Positions 36,401 to 44,773 of a DNA stretch of 64,000 bases are shown one piece after another (positions within the stretch are counted from its first letter, which is position 1; every line of letters starts with the position of its first letter). The notes under the pieces were generated by a model. The model did no database searches. It was not told the DNA's origin and worked only from the letters and a program-made list of their open reading frames with translations. Both the position numbers and the translations under genes were made by a program. This DNA is from Bradyrhizobium rifense (lineage in GTDB: Bacteria > Pseudomonadota > Alphaproteobacteria > Rhizobiales > Xanthobacteraceae): positions 27,709 to 91,708 of the forward strand of contig NZ_VSSS01000006.1 in assembly GCF_008123425.1 (NCBI RefSeq), read 5' to 3'.

Positions 36401-37428
36401 CGCACCAGACCTTTCTGCCAGGATAGCAGGCGGTCCCGCAAGCGGAAGAGCAGCGTGATCAGACCGGAGCACAAGAACGCCATGAGCAGCAGCGCGGCGT
36501 ACATATTGGCATAGGCCGCCCAACCCTGCGCCCATTGCAGATACCAGCCGAGCCCCGCCTTCACACCCAGCATTTCGGCTACGACAAGAACCGCAAACGA
36601 GTTGCCGAGACCCATGAACAGGCCAACAAAGACATGTGGCATTGCCGCCGGAATGGCAACCTTGAGCACGAGGAAGCGCTGGGTTGCTCCCAATGTCCGC
36701 GCAATATCGTAATAGGCGCTCTTCACGCTGGCCACGCCCGACCAGGTGAGCACGGTGACCGGAAACCCGGTTGCGAGCGCAATCAGGAAAATGCTGGCGC
36801 TGAAACTCGACGGGAAAATGAAAAATGCGAGCGGCAGCCAAGCTGTTGCGGGCAACGGCCCGATGAACCGCAAAACTGGGTGGATCCAATAACCGGCGCG
36901 CCGCGACCAGCCGATCGCCACGCCGGTTACGAACCCCGCCGCCGCGCCGAGAAAATAGCCGGTCGCGAGCAGACGGGCTGAGGCGAAAATGCCTTCAGCC
37001 AGCCGTCTCCAATCGTCGATTGCAACTTCGACAATGGCCTGCGGCGGCGGGAAAAACGGCAACGGAAGCAATCCAAGCTTTGCTGTGACAGCCTCCCAAG
37101 AAGCCAGAAACAGCGCGAGCGCGAACAGCCACGGAGAAAGCCGGTGGAGTCGCTGAAAAGCAACAAAACGAACGCCGGCAAAGGCAGCCAAGGCAAGGGC
37201 AAGGGCCAATGCGCCGCAGGCAATGGCGAAGCCGCCCGTGTAAGCCCAATCGGTCTCGGGCCTGTCCGGCCAGAACGCAGCGAGCGCGGCAACCATCGAC
37301 CATGCCGCGGCAACAGACAGTCCGCGGATCAACGACCGAGTGGTCGAACTTTCAAAAAAGCCGAAACCCGATTTCTCTGATGGCCTCGGCACTTCATCGA
37401 TGACCGAGCTCACTGCGGATATTCCCAA
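36394..37428 (-). CDS. Nitrate/sulfonate/taurine-type ABC transporter permease
   Basis: A 344-residue inner-membrane permease. The BPD-type module lies in the C-terminal two thirds, with LLATGYFLGAAAGFVTGVAI, a cytoplasmic loop of the form YYDIARTLGATQRFLVLKVA (EAA motif region) and AMPHVFVGLFMGLG. The N-terminal 110 residues add two or three extra hydrophobic segments, more than in classic SsuC. It starts five bases after the binding-protein gene and overlaps the ATPase start. It forms the membrane channel of the importer. Confidence 0.88.
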   Translation of the reverse strand: MGISAVSSVIDEVPRPSEKSGFGFFESSTTRSLIRGLSVAAAWSMVAALAAFWPDRPETDWAYTGGFAIACGALALALALAAFAGVRFVAFQRLHRLSPWLFALALFLASWEAVTAKLGLLPLPFFPPPQAIVEVAIDDWRRLAEGIFASARLLATGYFLGAAAGFVTGVAIGWSRRAGYWIHPVLRFIGPLPATAWLPLAFFIFPSSFSASIFLIALATGFPVTVLTWSGVASVKSAYYDIARTLGATQRFLVLKVAIPAAMPHVFVGLFMGLGNSFAVLVVAEMLGVKAGLGWYLQWAQGWAAYANMYAALLLMAFLCSGLITLLFRLRDRLLSWQKGLVRW

Positions 37429-37433
37429 TCGGC

Positions 37434-38561
37434 TCAGCTTAGAACGTCAAGATAAATCCGGTCGGCGAACTTGGCCGGGTCGGTGCTTCGCTTGATGACG
37501 TTCACTGCCCTGAGTTCATCGGTGTAGAGTAGAAGTTGCTTCTTGAGCTCCGCCCCGACGGGATGTCTGTGATGAGTATGGCTGCGATACATAGTGGCGA
37601 GATCCTCTAGGGACCCTCTCCCGCCGTAGCCCGAATAGATTGCTGCGGCATCGGCGGGATCGCTGGCAACTCGATCTGCCGCTTCCAGTATCGATCGCGT
37701 CAGAGCGGCTGCCACCGGCATTTCGCTTCGGGTGAGGCTGCCACGTATTGCGAGAACGCAGCAGGTTCGATCGGCGAATTCACCCGTTAAGTTCGTCGCG
37801 ATCTCGTTAAGTTTGCCTTCCTTAAGCCAGAGATAGGGCAGTGGATCTATCTCGGCTAGCGCCTGCACTTCGCCCTTATCGACGGCAAGCGCGAGCAGAT
37901 TGGCCGGGTACTGGCGCCACTCTACCTCTTGGGCCGGATCGATGCCCTTTTTGGCGAGGTAGATCGAAAAGAAGTTCTTCGCTGGGCTCGCTTGATCGCT
38001 AATCGCGATAGCCTTGCCGCGCAGGGACTCCAGGCTGTCGATATTCGCAGCCTTGGAGCCGAGGAGCCGGATGCACCCGCCATGCACACCGGCGGTGATC
38101 CGCACGTCGAAACCTTGCTCCAGCGGTTTGAGCCAGCGCAGGGCTAATCCCAAACCAGCATCCGCTTTGCCCGTCGCAATTGCCTCCAACAACTGGTCGG
38201 TCGTACCGCCGAAATTGACGAAATCGACATCGAGGTTGTGCTTGGCGAAGATACCCCGTTCCTTTGCGACTGCCGCAGCGACCGTGCACGCTGCGTTCGC
38301 GTTCCAGGCGATCTTTAGTTGGCGGGGTGGGCCCTGCAGCTCTTCACTGTTCGCTGCCGTGCGGCAAATAAAAGGCTCGCCAGGAATATAAGACAGCGAT
38401 CCAGTCCCGGATGCCGTCAGCGCGCGAGCCGCTCCGAATCCAAATGGCGCGGCGGCGCCGAGGGTACAAACCAATGTCAGCACCGAGCGGCGCGAGAAGT
38501 TGCCCCGCTTCGCTTCGGACGGACCTTTCGTTAAGCTGTTGCCAATTTCGCGCGTTTCCAT
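37434..38561 (-). CDS. ABC transporter solute-binding protein, SsuA/NMT1-like (Tat-type signal)
   Basis: A 375-residue periplasmic protein. The N-terminus holds FSRRSVLTLVCTLGAAAPFG, a twin-arginine signal, after about 20 leading residues. The binding domain shows LKIAWNANAACTVAAAVAK, KHNLDVDFVNFGGTTDQL and TGKADAGLGLALRWL, as in nitrate/sulfonate/thiamine-precursor binding proteins. The ATG at 38561 has GGGAG six bases upstream; an earlier start would add 28 residues of doubtful sequence. It is the first gene of the operon with permease and ATPase. Ligand unknown: sulfonate, nitrate or a pyrimidine precursor are options. Confidence 0.87.
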   Translation of the reverse strand: METREIGNSLTKGPSEAKRGNFSRRSVLTLVCTLGAAAPFGFGAARALTASGTGSLSYIPGEPFICRTAANSEELQGPPRQLKIAWNANAACTVAAAVAKERGIFAKHNLDVDFVNFGGTTDQLLEAIATGKADAGLGLALRWLKPLEQGFDVRITAGVHGGCIRLLGSKAANIDSLESLRGKAIAISDQASPAKNFFSIYLAKKGIDPAQEVEWRQYPANLLALAVDKGEVQALAEIDPLPYLWLKEGKLNEIATNLTGEFADRTCCVLAIRGSLTRSEMPVAAALTRSILEAADRVASDPADAAAIYSGYGGRGSLEDLATMYRSHTHHRHPVGAELKKQLLLYTDELRAVNVIKRSTDPAKFADRIYLDVLS

Positions 38562-39053
38562 GTGTCGCTCCCAAACTCGCGTGTGAGTGGAATAGAACCG
38601 GGTGGCGCTTTGCGGGCCCTTAGCTTGCCTCTCTTCGGGCATCATCCGAGCCCGTCTGCTACACAGGTGTGAAGAGGTTTACATTAGCGCAAAAAATTGG
38701 AGGGAGATAGCCGCGGCAATTGAGGCTCTTGTCAATCGTATTGACCTACTCACGGCACCGTCTGTCGCATGCCGATCGCGATCGGCGCGAGTGGATGATC
38801 GATATTTCGGTCGTGCACACGCACCAGCACGGAGCCTACGTTGCGCGAATTGAGCGAGGCCTATCCAAAGACCATGCAGGATAAGGCTGACTTCTAACGC
38901 TGAGTCCAGCATGCTCTGGAATAGTCGACTTGTCGCAGCAGAACAGAAGCTACTGGTTAGTTTTGCGCCTTTGACCAGGTCGCTTCCCGCTTCGTTTGCT
39001 TGATCGCGGGATTGCCATCAATGTTGTGCCGGGCATCCTTACAAGGAGGTCAC
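38562..39053. other. Intergenic region with IS5-type remnant
   Basis: No intact gene. It holds the promoter side of the binding-protein gene, a short IS5-type transposase remnant (38762-38884) and, at the right end, the strong ribosome site AAGGAGG of the next gene. Confidence 0.5.
38762..38884 (+). pseudogene. IS5-family transposase remnant
   Basis: The frame encodes DRDRREWMIDISVVHTHQHG followed by AYVARIERGL and a stop. It matches the conserved centre of IS5-type DDE transposases (EWxxIDST-V--HQHGA, containing the first catalytic Asp). Everything else of the transposase is missing. Short length makes this a probable rather than certain call. Confidence 0.45.
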
Positions 39054-39383
39054 ATGATTATCGCCGTTGTACGATACAAACTGCCGCCGCAGATCGACTA
39101 CGCCGCGTGTCGCGAGCACTTTCACAAGATCGCACCCAACTTCCGCGAGGTGAAGGGGCTGATCAGCAAGCACTTCGTCTGGTCCGAAAGCGGCTGGGCA
39201 GGCGGCGTGTATCAGTGGGAGCGCGTCGATGACGCCAAGGCGTTCTACACCGGACCATGGCTCGAGGGCATCATTCGGCGCTACGGCATGAAGCCGCAGA
39301 TCGATTTGTACGAGGTGTTTGCGGTGACAGACAACACGTGCGGCAAGGTTGAGCTATTCAAGGAGACCGTTGCCTCCAAATGA
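39054..39383 (+). CDS. YdhR-like putative monooxygenase / dimeric alpha-beta barrel protein
   Basis: A 109-residue protein with the small ferredoxin-like dimeric barrel: MIIAVVRYKLP opens the first strand, HFHKIAPNFREVKGLISKHF the helix and second strand, then GGVYQWERVDDAKAFY, PWLEGIIRRYGMKP and a final VFAVTDN. This layout fits the YdhR putative monooxygenase family. AAGGAGG lies six bases before the ATG at 39054, the best ribosome site in the region, so expression should be high. It stands alone between the ABC operon and decayed sequence. Substrate unknown; quinone or aromatic oxidation would be the family guess. Confidence 0.78.
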   Translation: MIIAVVRYKLPPQIDYAACREHFHKIAPNFREVKGLISKHFVWSESGWAGGVYQWERVDDAKAFYTGPWLEGIIRRYGMKPQIDLYEVFAVTDNTCGKVELFKETVASK

Positions 39384-39864
39384 CCCGGAGCAGATCTCGC
39401 TCATCTGCTGCGCTAGCGCGTAGAGGTGGCGTGCGTTAGAGGATGGCACGCAGAGCCCTCGCGTCGTCGTCGGTAGCAAGTCTACACTTCGATCTTGGAC
39501 CTTCTCGGACTTGCGGAGAGAGGGTCCCATGTCTGATTCTGAGGTTAGTGCGGACCTCGCAGTGCTTGCGTGCGCGTAGCGGACGTTTCGCATGCGCCAA
39601 AATCGTCCAACGGCCCACTTCTTCCATAACATTTGATTTGCGAATCTCCGTTCTTGGTTCTTGCTCGCGCAGCAGCTCGGATGTTCTTCAAACGAAGCTG
39701 AATGCTTGCTAGGGAGACGCCAAATGCGTCAGCGACCGAGCCCGTCAAGGCTCTGGACCCGCTTGCGCCGCAGGCGGCTTTCCGCGCGGCAAGGAAGGCC
39801 GCCCGTGTGCGCGCAAGGGCGAACACCTTCCGGGTCGCAATGACTTTGTTCTGTCAGGCGGCTT
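39384..39864. other. Intergenic stretch without recognised gene
   Basis: Several open frames of 60-95 codons exist on both strands, but none shows a domain, a ribosome site and sensible composition together. I see no tRNA, repeat or terminator. Confidence 0.5.
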
Positions 39865-40431
39865 TCAGCCCTGACCCGGGCCACGTCCCAGGCGGCGCGG
39901 CAGAATGTACTCGACGTCAATGCTAATGCCGTCCCCGCTCAGGGGGGTCGCTGTGTAGACCGCAGAGACGGCTAATTCGAAGAAGCTCCCGATCGTGAGA
40001 TAGCCGATCGTAAGCGCCGACTCTCCGCTTGGGGGGCCGCCGAGCAGCAACTCCGCGATGTGGCAGCAATCGTCCATCGTCGCCGCCAGCGGTGGAAGCG
40101 TGATGAGCTCGCCAGTGCGCTGAGAGATTTTGGCTGGATCGGCGAATTTGGGCTCGCGCCCAATAACGGCGCCCGCGTTGATCAAAGGTACGAAGAATTT
40201 CGCGACCTGCGCCGGTTGACCGGTGATATTTTGAATGTTGACCTCGGTCGCGTACACGCCCGGCCGGGCGCCTGCGGTACAGCAGCAGTTCGTCTGGGTC
40301 TGCCTGCCGCACACGACCTTCACACTGTGCACGAGGAACTCGGCTTGCGGTGGTACGGCAGCGGCGGCGAGCAAGTCGCTGAACGGATGCGGGAGCCGGT
40401 CATTACCTGAGCCCGTTGGATTCTTGGCCAT
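39865..40431 (-). CDS. Conserved-looking hypothetical protein (188 aa, Cys-rich centre)
   Basis: A 188-residue protein without signal peptide. The centre reads LVHSVKVVCGRQTQTNCCCT and GVYATEVNIQNITGQPAQVA, then ATMDDCCHIAELLLGG and a beta-rich end with AVYTATPLSGDGISIDVEYI. The predicted mostly-beta structure with three clustered cysteines suggests an immunoglobulin-like or metal-binding fold. I recall similar proteins in bradyrhizobia but cannot assign a family. The ATG at 40431 follows GGAGA; a GTG four codons earlier overlaps that site. It is divergent from the small gene at 40574. Confidence 0.65.
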   Translation of the reverse strand: MAKNPTGSGNDRLPHPFSDLLAAAAVPPQAEFLVHSVKVVCGRQTQTNCCCTAGARPGVYATEVNIQNITGQPAQVAKFFVPLINAGAVIGREPKFADPAKISQRTGELITLPPLAATMDDCCHIAELLLGGPPSGESALTIGYLTIGSFFELAVSAVYTATPLSGDGISIDVEYILPRRLGRGPGQG

Positions 40432-40573
40432 TTCGATCTCCACGGTGGTTTGCGGAAGACGACCTCCACGCCCATCTTACGCCAGACTCGACGCAATCTT
40501 GTGAGAGATGCCTCACACACACTTGGAAGAAGCCGCGACAGGCTTCGTGGGGGTGCGAGATCGAGGTGCTCTG

Positions 40574-40756
40574 ATGGATTTGCTGGCGCATCGGCGCAAG
40601 GTGCTCTCTGAGCTGCAAGCCGTATCAGGCATCAACCCCGAAAACGCTGTAAGAGCGATCCAAGATGAACTGGAGGTGATCGAAGCCGGCCTCGAAGAAC
40701 TTAAACCTCTGCCCGGTTCGCTGCTGAGAACGAGTGGAGCTAGCGATGCGCGTTAA
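40574..40756 (+). CDS. Small hypothetical protein (60 aa)
   Basis: Encodes a helical, charged peptide (MDLLAHRRKVLSELQAVSGI, then NAVRAIQDELEVIEAGLEEL). The ATG at 40574 has GAGGTG at good distance; an ATG at 40508 in frame would add 22 residues. The heptad-like Leu/Ile spacing suggests a short coiled coil. Its end overlaps the start of the next broken gene by 11 bases. No family recognised. Confidence 0.5.
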   Translation: MDLLAHRRKVLSELQAVSGINPENAVRAIQDELEVIEAGLEELKPLPGSLLRTSGASDAR

Positions 40757-40966
40757 CAAGATCAACTGGGACAAGTCGGCCGGGCAACGGGGCCAGGTCG
40801 ATATAAGTGCTATTTCGGATATCTCAACGTCACTCCAGAAGACATTGAGGTTTGGACGCGCTACCCCGACGCGACGTTCACCTTGATCGCGCGGCCGACG
40901 ACTGAGCAATCGGTGGGAGAAGATTACCGCCTGGGCGCGTTCGACATCGGCGATCGTCAACAGTAA
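40746..40966 (+). pseudogene. Small hypothetical gene with frameshift
   Basis: ATG 40746 opens MRVNKINWDKSAGQRGQ; about 50 bases later sensible sequence continues in another frame as YKCYFGYLNVTPEDIEVWTR, YPDATFTLIARPTTEQ and YRLGAFDIGD, ending at TAA 40964-40966. Together this would be a protein of about 73 residues. The composition of the second part is clearly protein-like, while its own frame is closed upstream. One small indel near 40795-40805 explains it. Confidence 0.45.
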
Positions 40967-41087
40967 GCGCGCTCCGCGACGCGGCCTAAGGACTGAGGCA
41001 TTGCAGCCCCCATAGGAACTTAGCCACGCAGGTTCGGTTGGCTAGGGTGTGCCGTTCGGCGGCCCTTTGCCAACTCAGGAGATGAAG

Positions 41088-41333
41088 GTGGCAAAAGCTT
41101 TAATTTCGAAGGCAGACCTCGAACGCATTGCGCTTCAGGACATTCGTAGTTTCCCTGGCTCCGAACATGTCATCTCAGTAGAAGTCGAGTACGAGGCCCA
41201 TCAACCACAGGGCATGAACTGGAAATTGTGTGTCATAGCGAACGACGGAGGCGATCTCGACCGCATTCAATATGCCGCCAAGGTCACAAGCGATCGGTTG
41301 AAGCGCCGATACGATCTTCGGCAGGCTTCCTAG
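41088..41333 (+). CDS. Small hypothetical protein (81 aa)
   Basis: Encodes AKALISKADLERIALQDIRS, then HVISVEVEYEAHQPQGMNWK and LDRIQYAAKVTSDRLKRRYD. The pattern of one helix, two beta strands and a final helix looks like a real small domain. I choose GTG 41088, because AGGAG lies six bases before it; the ATG at 41082 directly touches that site. It stands alone; family and role unknown. Confidence 0.6.
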   Translation: MAKALISKADLERIALQDIRSFPGSEHVISVEVEYEAHQPQGMNWKLCVIANDGGDLDRIQYAAKVTSDRLKRRYDLRQAS

Positions 41334-41588
41334 GCAGCACGATCAGCCGTGGGGTCCAGTTAGAAATGCGCTAGCATGCTGCCGCGCGACAACAGCCCTT
41401 GTTCCAGATTTAACTTTCCGCGGCGACATCAAGCTTAACCCGCGTCTTCGGTTGCACCGGAGCTACAGAGCGTTAGCCTCTCTTGCACCGGACATTGCCC
41501 CCGTTCGGGTTCACCATGGCGCAGCCGTCGCGCCAAGATATTCGGCGCGGCGGCTTCGTTTATCCAACACAAGCTTCATTTGGCGAAT

Positions 41589-41849
41589 ATGCCCGACGAT
41601 GACCGGCTCGACCTCGTTGAGATGCGACGACAGATCACGAACTTGCGCTCGCAGCACTCGGACAATCTTCTCGTCACATCGCGATTGAACCGCTTCCTCG
41701 TGAAGATTGCTTTTCTCTCAGAGCCAAAAGATGCGGCGCACGTTCGACATATTCGGTCCGAATTCGCTCGGACGCTGCGAGGTGTCGAGGAAATGGTCTC
41801 ACGAAGCCGATCCACGAAGCGGCCCGGCATCGTTAAGCGACCCAAGTAA
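41589..41849 (+). CDS. Small hypothetical protein (86 aa)
   Basis: Encodes an almost wholly helical, charged protein (PDDDRLDLVEMRRQITNLRS, NRFLVKIAFLSEPKDAAHVR, EFARTLRGVEEMVSRSRS). There is no convincing ribosome site before the ATG. The even hydrophobic spacing suggests a helical hairpin or coiled coil. Unknown family; could be a chance frame. Confidence 0.42.
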   Translation: MPDDDRLDLVEMRRQITNLRSQHSDNLLVTSRLNRFLVKIAFLSEPKDAAHVRHIRSEFARTLRGVEEMVSRSRSTKRPGIVKRPK

Positions 41850-41927
41850 TACTAACGCAAGAAGGTCCTTGCACCCGCCGGCCCGGTGCCGATGCTGGAT
41901 GCAGTCGCGAAGTCGTCCTCGTTTCGC

Positions 41928-42527
41928 CTATCGACGCCTTCGCGGCGGGGGGGGGCGCCGCCCCCTTGGTCGGTGACCCTCGCCATGTGATGCTGCTGAC
42001 ATCCGGAGGCAAATTGTCTGTTGAATGGAGGGGTGTTGAACGGCGACGCGTCGCACGAAGGTGTTCGAGTTGGGACCTGGCCACGGGCTATAGTCGCCGT
42101 ATGCACGAAATTGGTAGTTCTCGATGACCTTGCGGATCCTTGGAATGAGTACCCCGGCCCGTTCGCCGTCTACTGCGACGATTGCCTCGGGCGGGGCGCC
42201 AAACCAGCGGCCGTCCGGAGCGAAGCCGTTGCTTCGGATGGGATCACCCCACGCTGTGCAGTCGTAGCGAGTGTAGGTCGGCGCATCCTTCTCTTTCACA
42301 ACGATCCATGTGTGGACGGCGAAAATGCTGCGCCATCGCACCGTTCGCGCAGCAAAGACCCGGATCATTGCTTCTGGATGAGTGCTTGCCGGCGGCAAAA
42401 GGCCTGCGCTGGACCGGTCCGCGGTCTGCCAGTTCCCTCGGCCGTCGCCCAGCCAAAGATAACGCGCCGCCGATGCTACGATAGGCGCTAAGAGCAGGAA
42501 TAGAAGGATGAGCAAGGGCTTCTTCAC
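41928..42527 (-). CDS. DUF3750-family protein with altered C-terminus
   Basis: A 199-residue protein that starts with a signal or anchor segment (KKPLLILLFLLLAPIVASAA) and contains the DUF3750 core: WQTADRSSAGLLPPASTHPE, RVFAARTVRWRSIFAVHTWI, YDCTAWGDPIRSNGFAPDGR and YGDYSPWPGPNSNTFV. After NTFV the expected hydrophobic end is absent; instead a basic tail HRPRGRRPPPPRRRR results from a run of nine G bases (41947-41955). The gene is thus probably truncated by a frameshift. Family function is unknown; it may bind envelope material as its Cys/His/Asn arrangement recalls peptidase-like folds. Confidence 0.75.
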   Translation of the reverse strand: MKKPLLILLFLLLAPIVASAARYLWLGDGRGNWQTADRSSAGLLPPASTHPEAMIRVFAARTVRWRSIFAVHTWIVVKEKDAPTYTRYDCTAWGDPIRSNGFAPDGRWFGAPPEAIVAVDGERAGVLIPRIRKVIENYQFRAYGDYSPWPGPNSNTFVRRVAVQHPSIQQTICLRMSAASHGEGHRPRGRRPPPPRRRR

Positions 42528-42607
42528 TGGCGCGCGCGATGGGACGATACTCCGTCATATAGTTCGCGACGGTGGAGACGCCAGAACCGAAAGAGGGAGG
42601 GCAAAAA

Positions 42608-43021
42608 GTGCAAGCAATTGGACGCCGCCTGCTATGGCATGGAATGCTTCTGTTTCTGCTGGGATTGCTCACCGGTCTTGCCGAACAACATTTCTCGAAC
42701 ATTAGGATGGGACTTGCGGCTCACCTCGAGGGCCTCATGAACGGCATCTTCCTTTTGGCGCTCGGAGGTTGTTGGGAGCACGTTCGGCTATCGACCGGGC
42801 TGGAACGTGCGGCGTTCATAAGCCTGCTGGCAGGAACCTACGGCAATTGGGCAACGACGACGCTTGCTGCCGTCCTGGGCACAGCTGCAATGTCGCCCAT
42901 CACAGCCGCGAACCACGCCGCGCCGGCATGGCAAGAACTGCTCGTGACATCTGGCTTCGTATCAGTTGGCGTGCTGATGCTCGCGAGCACCGGCCTTGTG
43001 CTCTGGGGGCTTCGTCGCTGA
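42608..43021 (+). CDS. Hydroxylaminobenzene mutase-like membrane protein
   Basis: A 137-residue integral membrane protein with four hydrophobic segments. RRLLWHGMLLFLLGLLTGLA, then MGLAAHLEGLMNGIFLLALG, GTYGNWATTTLAAVLGTAAM and SVGVLMLASTGLVLWGLR match the size and pattern of HabA/HabB, which rearrange hydroxylaminobenzene to 2-aminophenol in nitrobenzene degraders. The GTG at 42608 has GGGAGGG upstream. The residues HLEG and NW inside the membrane are conserved in what I recall of the family. It stands alone without nitroreductase or aminophenol genes, so a different role (for example handling hydroxylamines) is possible. Confidence 0.72.
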   Translation: MQAIGRRLLWHGMLLFLLGLLTGLAEQHFSNIRMGLAAHLEGLMNGIFLLALGGCWEHVRLSTGLERAAFISLLAGTYGNWATTTLAAVLGTAAMSPITAANHAAPAWQELLVTSGFVSVGVLMLASTGLVLWGLRR

Positions 43022-43136
43022 AGTGCGCAGTGAGCGTGGGGAGGGGATCGGACTGTCAGCGAGCCTTGTCGGCATCTCGAAAAGGAACTTGCCCGAACAT
43101 AGCGCGGTTGAAGTCATGTAAGCAGGAGGCACACTC

Positions 43137-43262
43137 ATGATCCGCAAACTTGCATCCGGCGAGTACCGGCTCTACTCGCGCAAAGTGAATCCTAAGACCG
43201 GCAAGCGGCGCAACCTCGGCACGTTCAAAAGTCGCGCGGCAGCTCATTGCGACGAACCATAA
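43137..43262 (+). CDS. Small basic protein (41 aa), probably C-terminally truncated
   Basis: Starts MIRKLASGEYRLYSRKVNPK and continues TGKRRNLGTFKSRAAA before an early stop. Small proteins of this kind (about 50-55 residues) occur widely in rhizobia, ending with a helix that is missing here, so a frameshift close to the end is likely. AGGAGG lies eight bases before the ATG, a very strong ribosome site. The sequence KTGKRRNLGTF also resembles the N-terminal part of phage-integrase arm-binding domains. Function unknown. Confidence 0.6.
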   Translation: MIRKLASGEYRLYSRKVNPKTGKRRNLGTFKSRAAAHCDEP

Positions 43263-43454
43263 ATGTCGACGTTCATTGTGCGCGGGCCTGTCGGTCCGGA
43301 GCTGAGATACCGCCATGGCCGCGCGACGCACTGTTTGGGAATCGCGAATACTGGCCCCGGCATCGCGCCGCACGACATGGACCGGATATTCGAATCCTTC
43401 GATCGCGGACGCCGCACGGTAATGCCTTCTTCGCGCCGCCGTTTATTCAGATAA
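43263..43454 (+). pseudogene. Histidine-kinase ATPase-domain remnant
   Basis: The frame contains IANTGPGIAPHDMDRIFESF then DRG, the G1 box and F box of HATPase_c domains (N-x-G-x-GI followed by -IFE-F-RG). Nothing before it has a dimerisation domain and nothing after it the G2 box; the frame runs into the leader of the PRC-barrel gene. It is a leftover of a sensor kinase gene. Confidence 0.6.
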
Positions 43455-43467
43455 ATTTCACGAGAGG

Positions 43468-43483
43468 CTAACTCGATCCTAAG
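43468..43483 (+). promoter_or_regulatory. Tandem CTAA repeat (11-bp period) before PRC-barrel gene 1
   Basis: CTAACTCGATCCTAAG: CTAA recurs after exactly 11 bases, one helical turn, 97 bases before the ATG. The spacing is that of direct-repeat boxes for OmpR-type response regulators. Similar sites lie at 53561, 58141 and 58620. Confidence 0.55.
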
Positions 43484-43564
43484 CCAACTATACGAAGCTG
43501 TCCGAACTGGGCGAGGGCCGGCGATCATACGAAGCGCCTTAACCTATCGGAAGTGGAGACAGTC

Positions 43565-43858
43565 ATGAACAATTCCATCCAATCATCCAGCTCTTCGTCT
43601 GTTCAGTTAGAAGGGACCGCTGTCGTAGGCCCGGACGGCGATCAGATCGGATCGATCCAGAGCGCCGCCGTCGATCAGATGAGTGGTGCGCTCTCCCATG
43701 TGGTCATGAGCGTCGCGAAGTTCAGATTTGTTATAGGCCGTTTTCTGCTTCCTTGGAATCGCCTCGACTACGACCATCAACTCGCGGCTTACCGGGTGAA
43801 CCTCACTCGGAAGCAGGCTTCCTCACGTCCCGAAGATCCTTTCGGTATGGGACTTTGA
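43565..43858 (+). CDS. PRC-barrel domain protein 1
   Basis: A 97-residue PRC-barrel protein: VQLEGTAVVGPDGDQIGSIQ forms the first strands, then SHVVMSVAKFRFVIGRFLLP and LDYDHQLAAYRVNLT the rest of the barrel. PRC-barrels mediate protein contacts and occur in stress-induced envelope or RNA-related proteins. GTGGAG precedes the ATG. It is a close paralogue of the gene at 58238, and the likeness continues about 150 bases upstream of both starts, including the CTAA repeat. It likely shares regulation with the RND pumps. Confidence 0.85.
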   Translation: MNNSIQSSSSSSVQLEGTAVVGPDGDQIGSIQSAAVDQMSGALSHVVMSVAKFRFVIGRFLLPWNRLDYDHQLAAYRVNLTRKQASSRPEDPFGMGL

Positions 43859-44773
43859 CGAATAGTTGGAATGCAATGTCGCCTCGAGGCCCCTGCGTCG
43901 CGCAAAAATAATCCTCATTATGGGTCGAGCAAGGTCAGGATCTGCCTGGAGTGCCGCTGCGTGGAGGAAAGGGGCTCTCTTGGGGCGATGGCGATCTTCG
44001 TGAGGCTGAGGCCGCTTCTTTCGGGCGTGAGGATGCCGACCTAGCTGATGCGCTCCTCGGTCGTGGCGGTTTACGATAAGGAAATCGTGCAGGGGGCTCA
44101 TGGTCGCCCGCTGCTGCCCGCGTCCACCTGTGCGATCCTGTGGTTGATCTGTGCCGGAACTGACCCGGCAACGCATGACCTTGATGCTTCGTTGCATGCG
44201 CTCGCCACGCCCAGCGCGGGCGCCAGCTCAGACGTCGCGAATGCAATGTTGAGCGGAACTCGTGGCACCTCTCGTCGCTCGGGCTGGTCGGGTACTTCTT
44301 GCCGGCCTGCAGATCGGCCCTGCTCATGAAGCGATGCTGAGGCACGAACGACTTATCGGGAGCGACGTTCTTGCTGCCGGTGCCGGACATGCCGATCACG
44401 CGCCAGCTTTGGTGGTCGATTGCGACCTCCGACTGGCGAACGTCGCTAGGCCTTCATCGAGTCCATCACGGAAAGTAGGCCGGCGAATGCTTTCAGAATC
44501 GGTCTCACGTTCGCTTTGCGAATGACGGTTCCGTTGTGCTCAAGATCTTCAAGCTATGAACCAACGGCAAATCGGCTTGGGGTCCAGATGCCTATCGGCG
44601 CCGCAACCTCCTGCTCCATTTCGGTCAAAGTTCGGCGCCGATTCACAATTGATCTGTACAGGACCGCGGGCTTCAGCGTGAGAGCGCTGAAGCCCGCAGA
44701 CGATCGCACTGTCATCAATACCGAGTTTCTTAGTCGACAGAGTTAGACGCAACCAACATTGAGGTGCGACACG
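43859..44773. other. Long intergenic stretch, only a hairpin recognised
   Basis: Frames on both strands reach 60-150 codons but are rich in Arg/Ser/Pro and carry no domain, so I see no gene. One frame on the minus strand (44399 leftwards: MIGMSGTGSKNVAPDKSFVP) looks protein-like for 55 codons then degenerates, possibly a decayed gene. The hairpin at 44666-44697 is the only clear structure. Confidence 0.45.
44666..44697. terminator. Perfect 13-bp hairpin downstream of Gly-rich gene
   Basis: GCGGGCTTCAGCG pairs with CGCTGAAGCCCGC around TGAGAG. It lies 77 bases beyond the stop of the leftward Gly-rich gene, a suitable place for a terminator, though no T-run follows. Confidence 0.45.
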
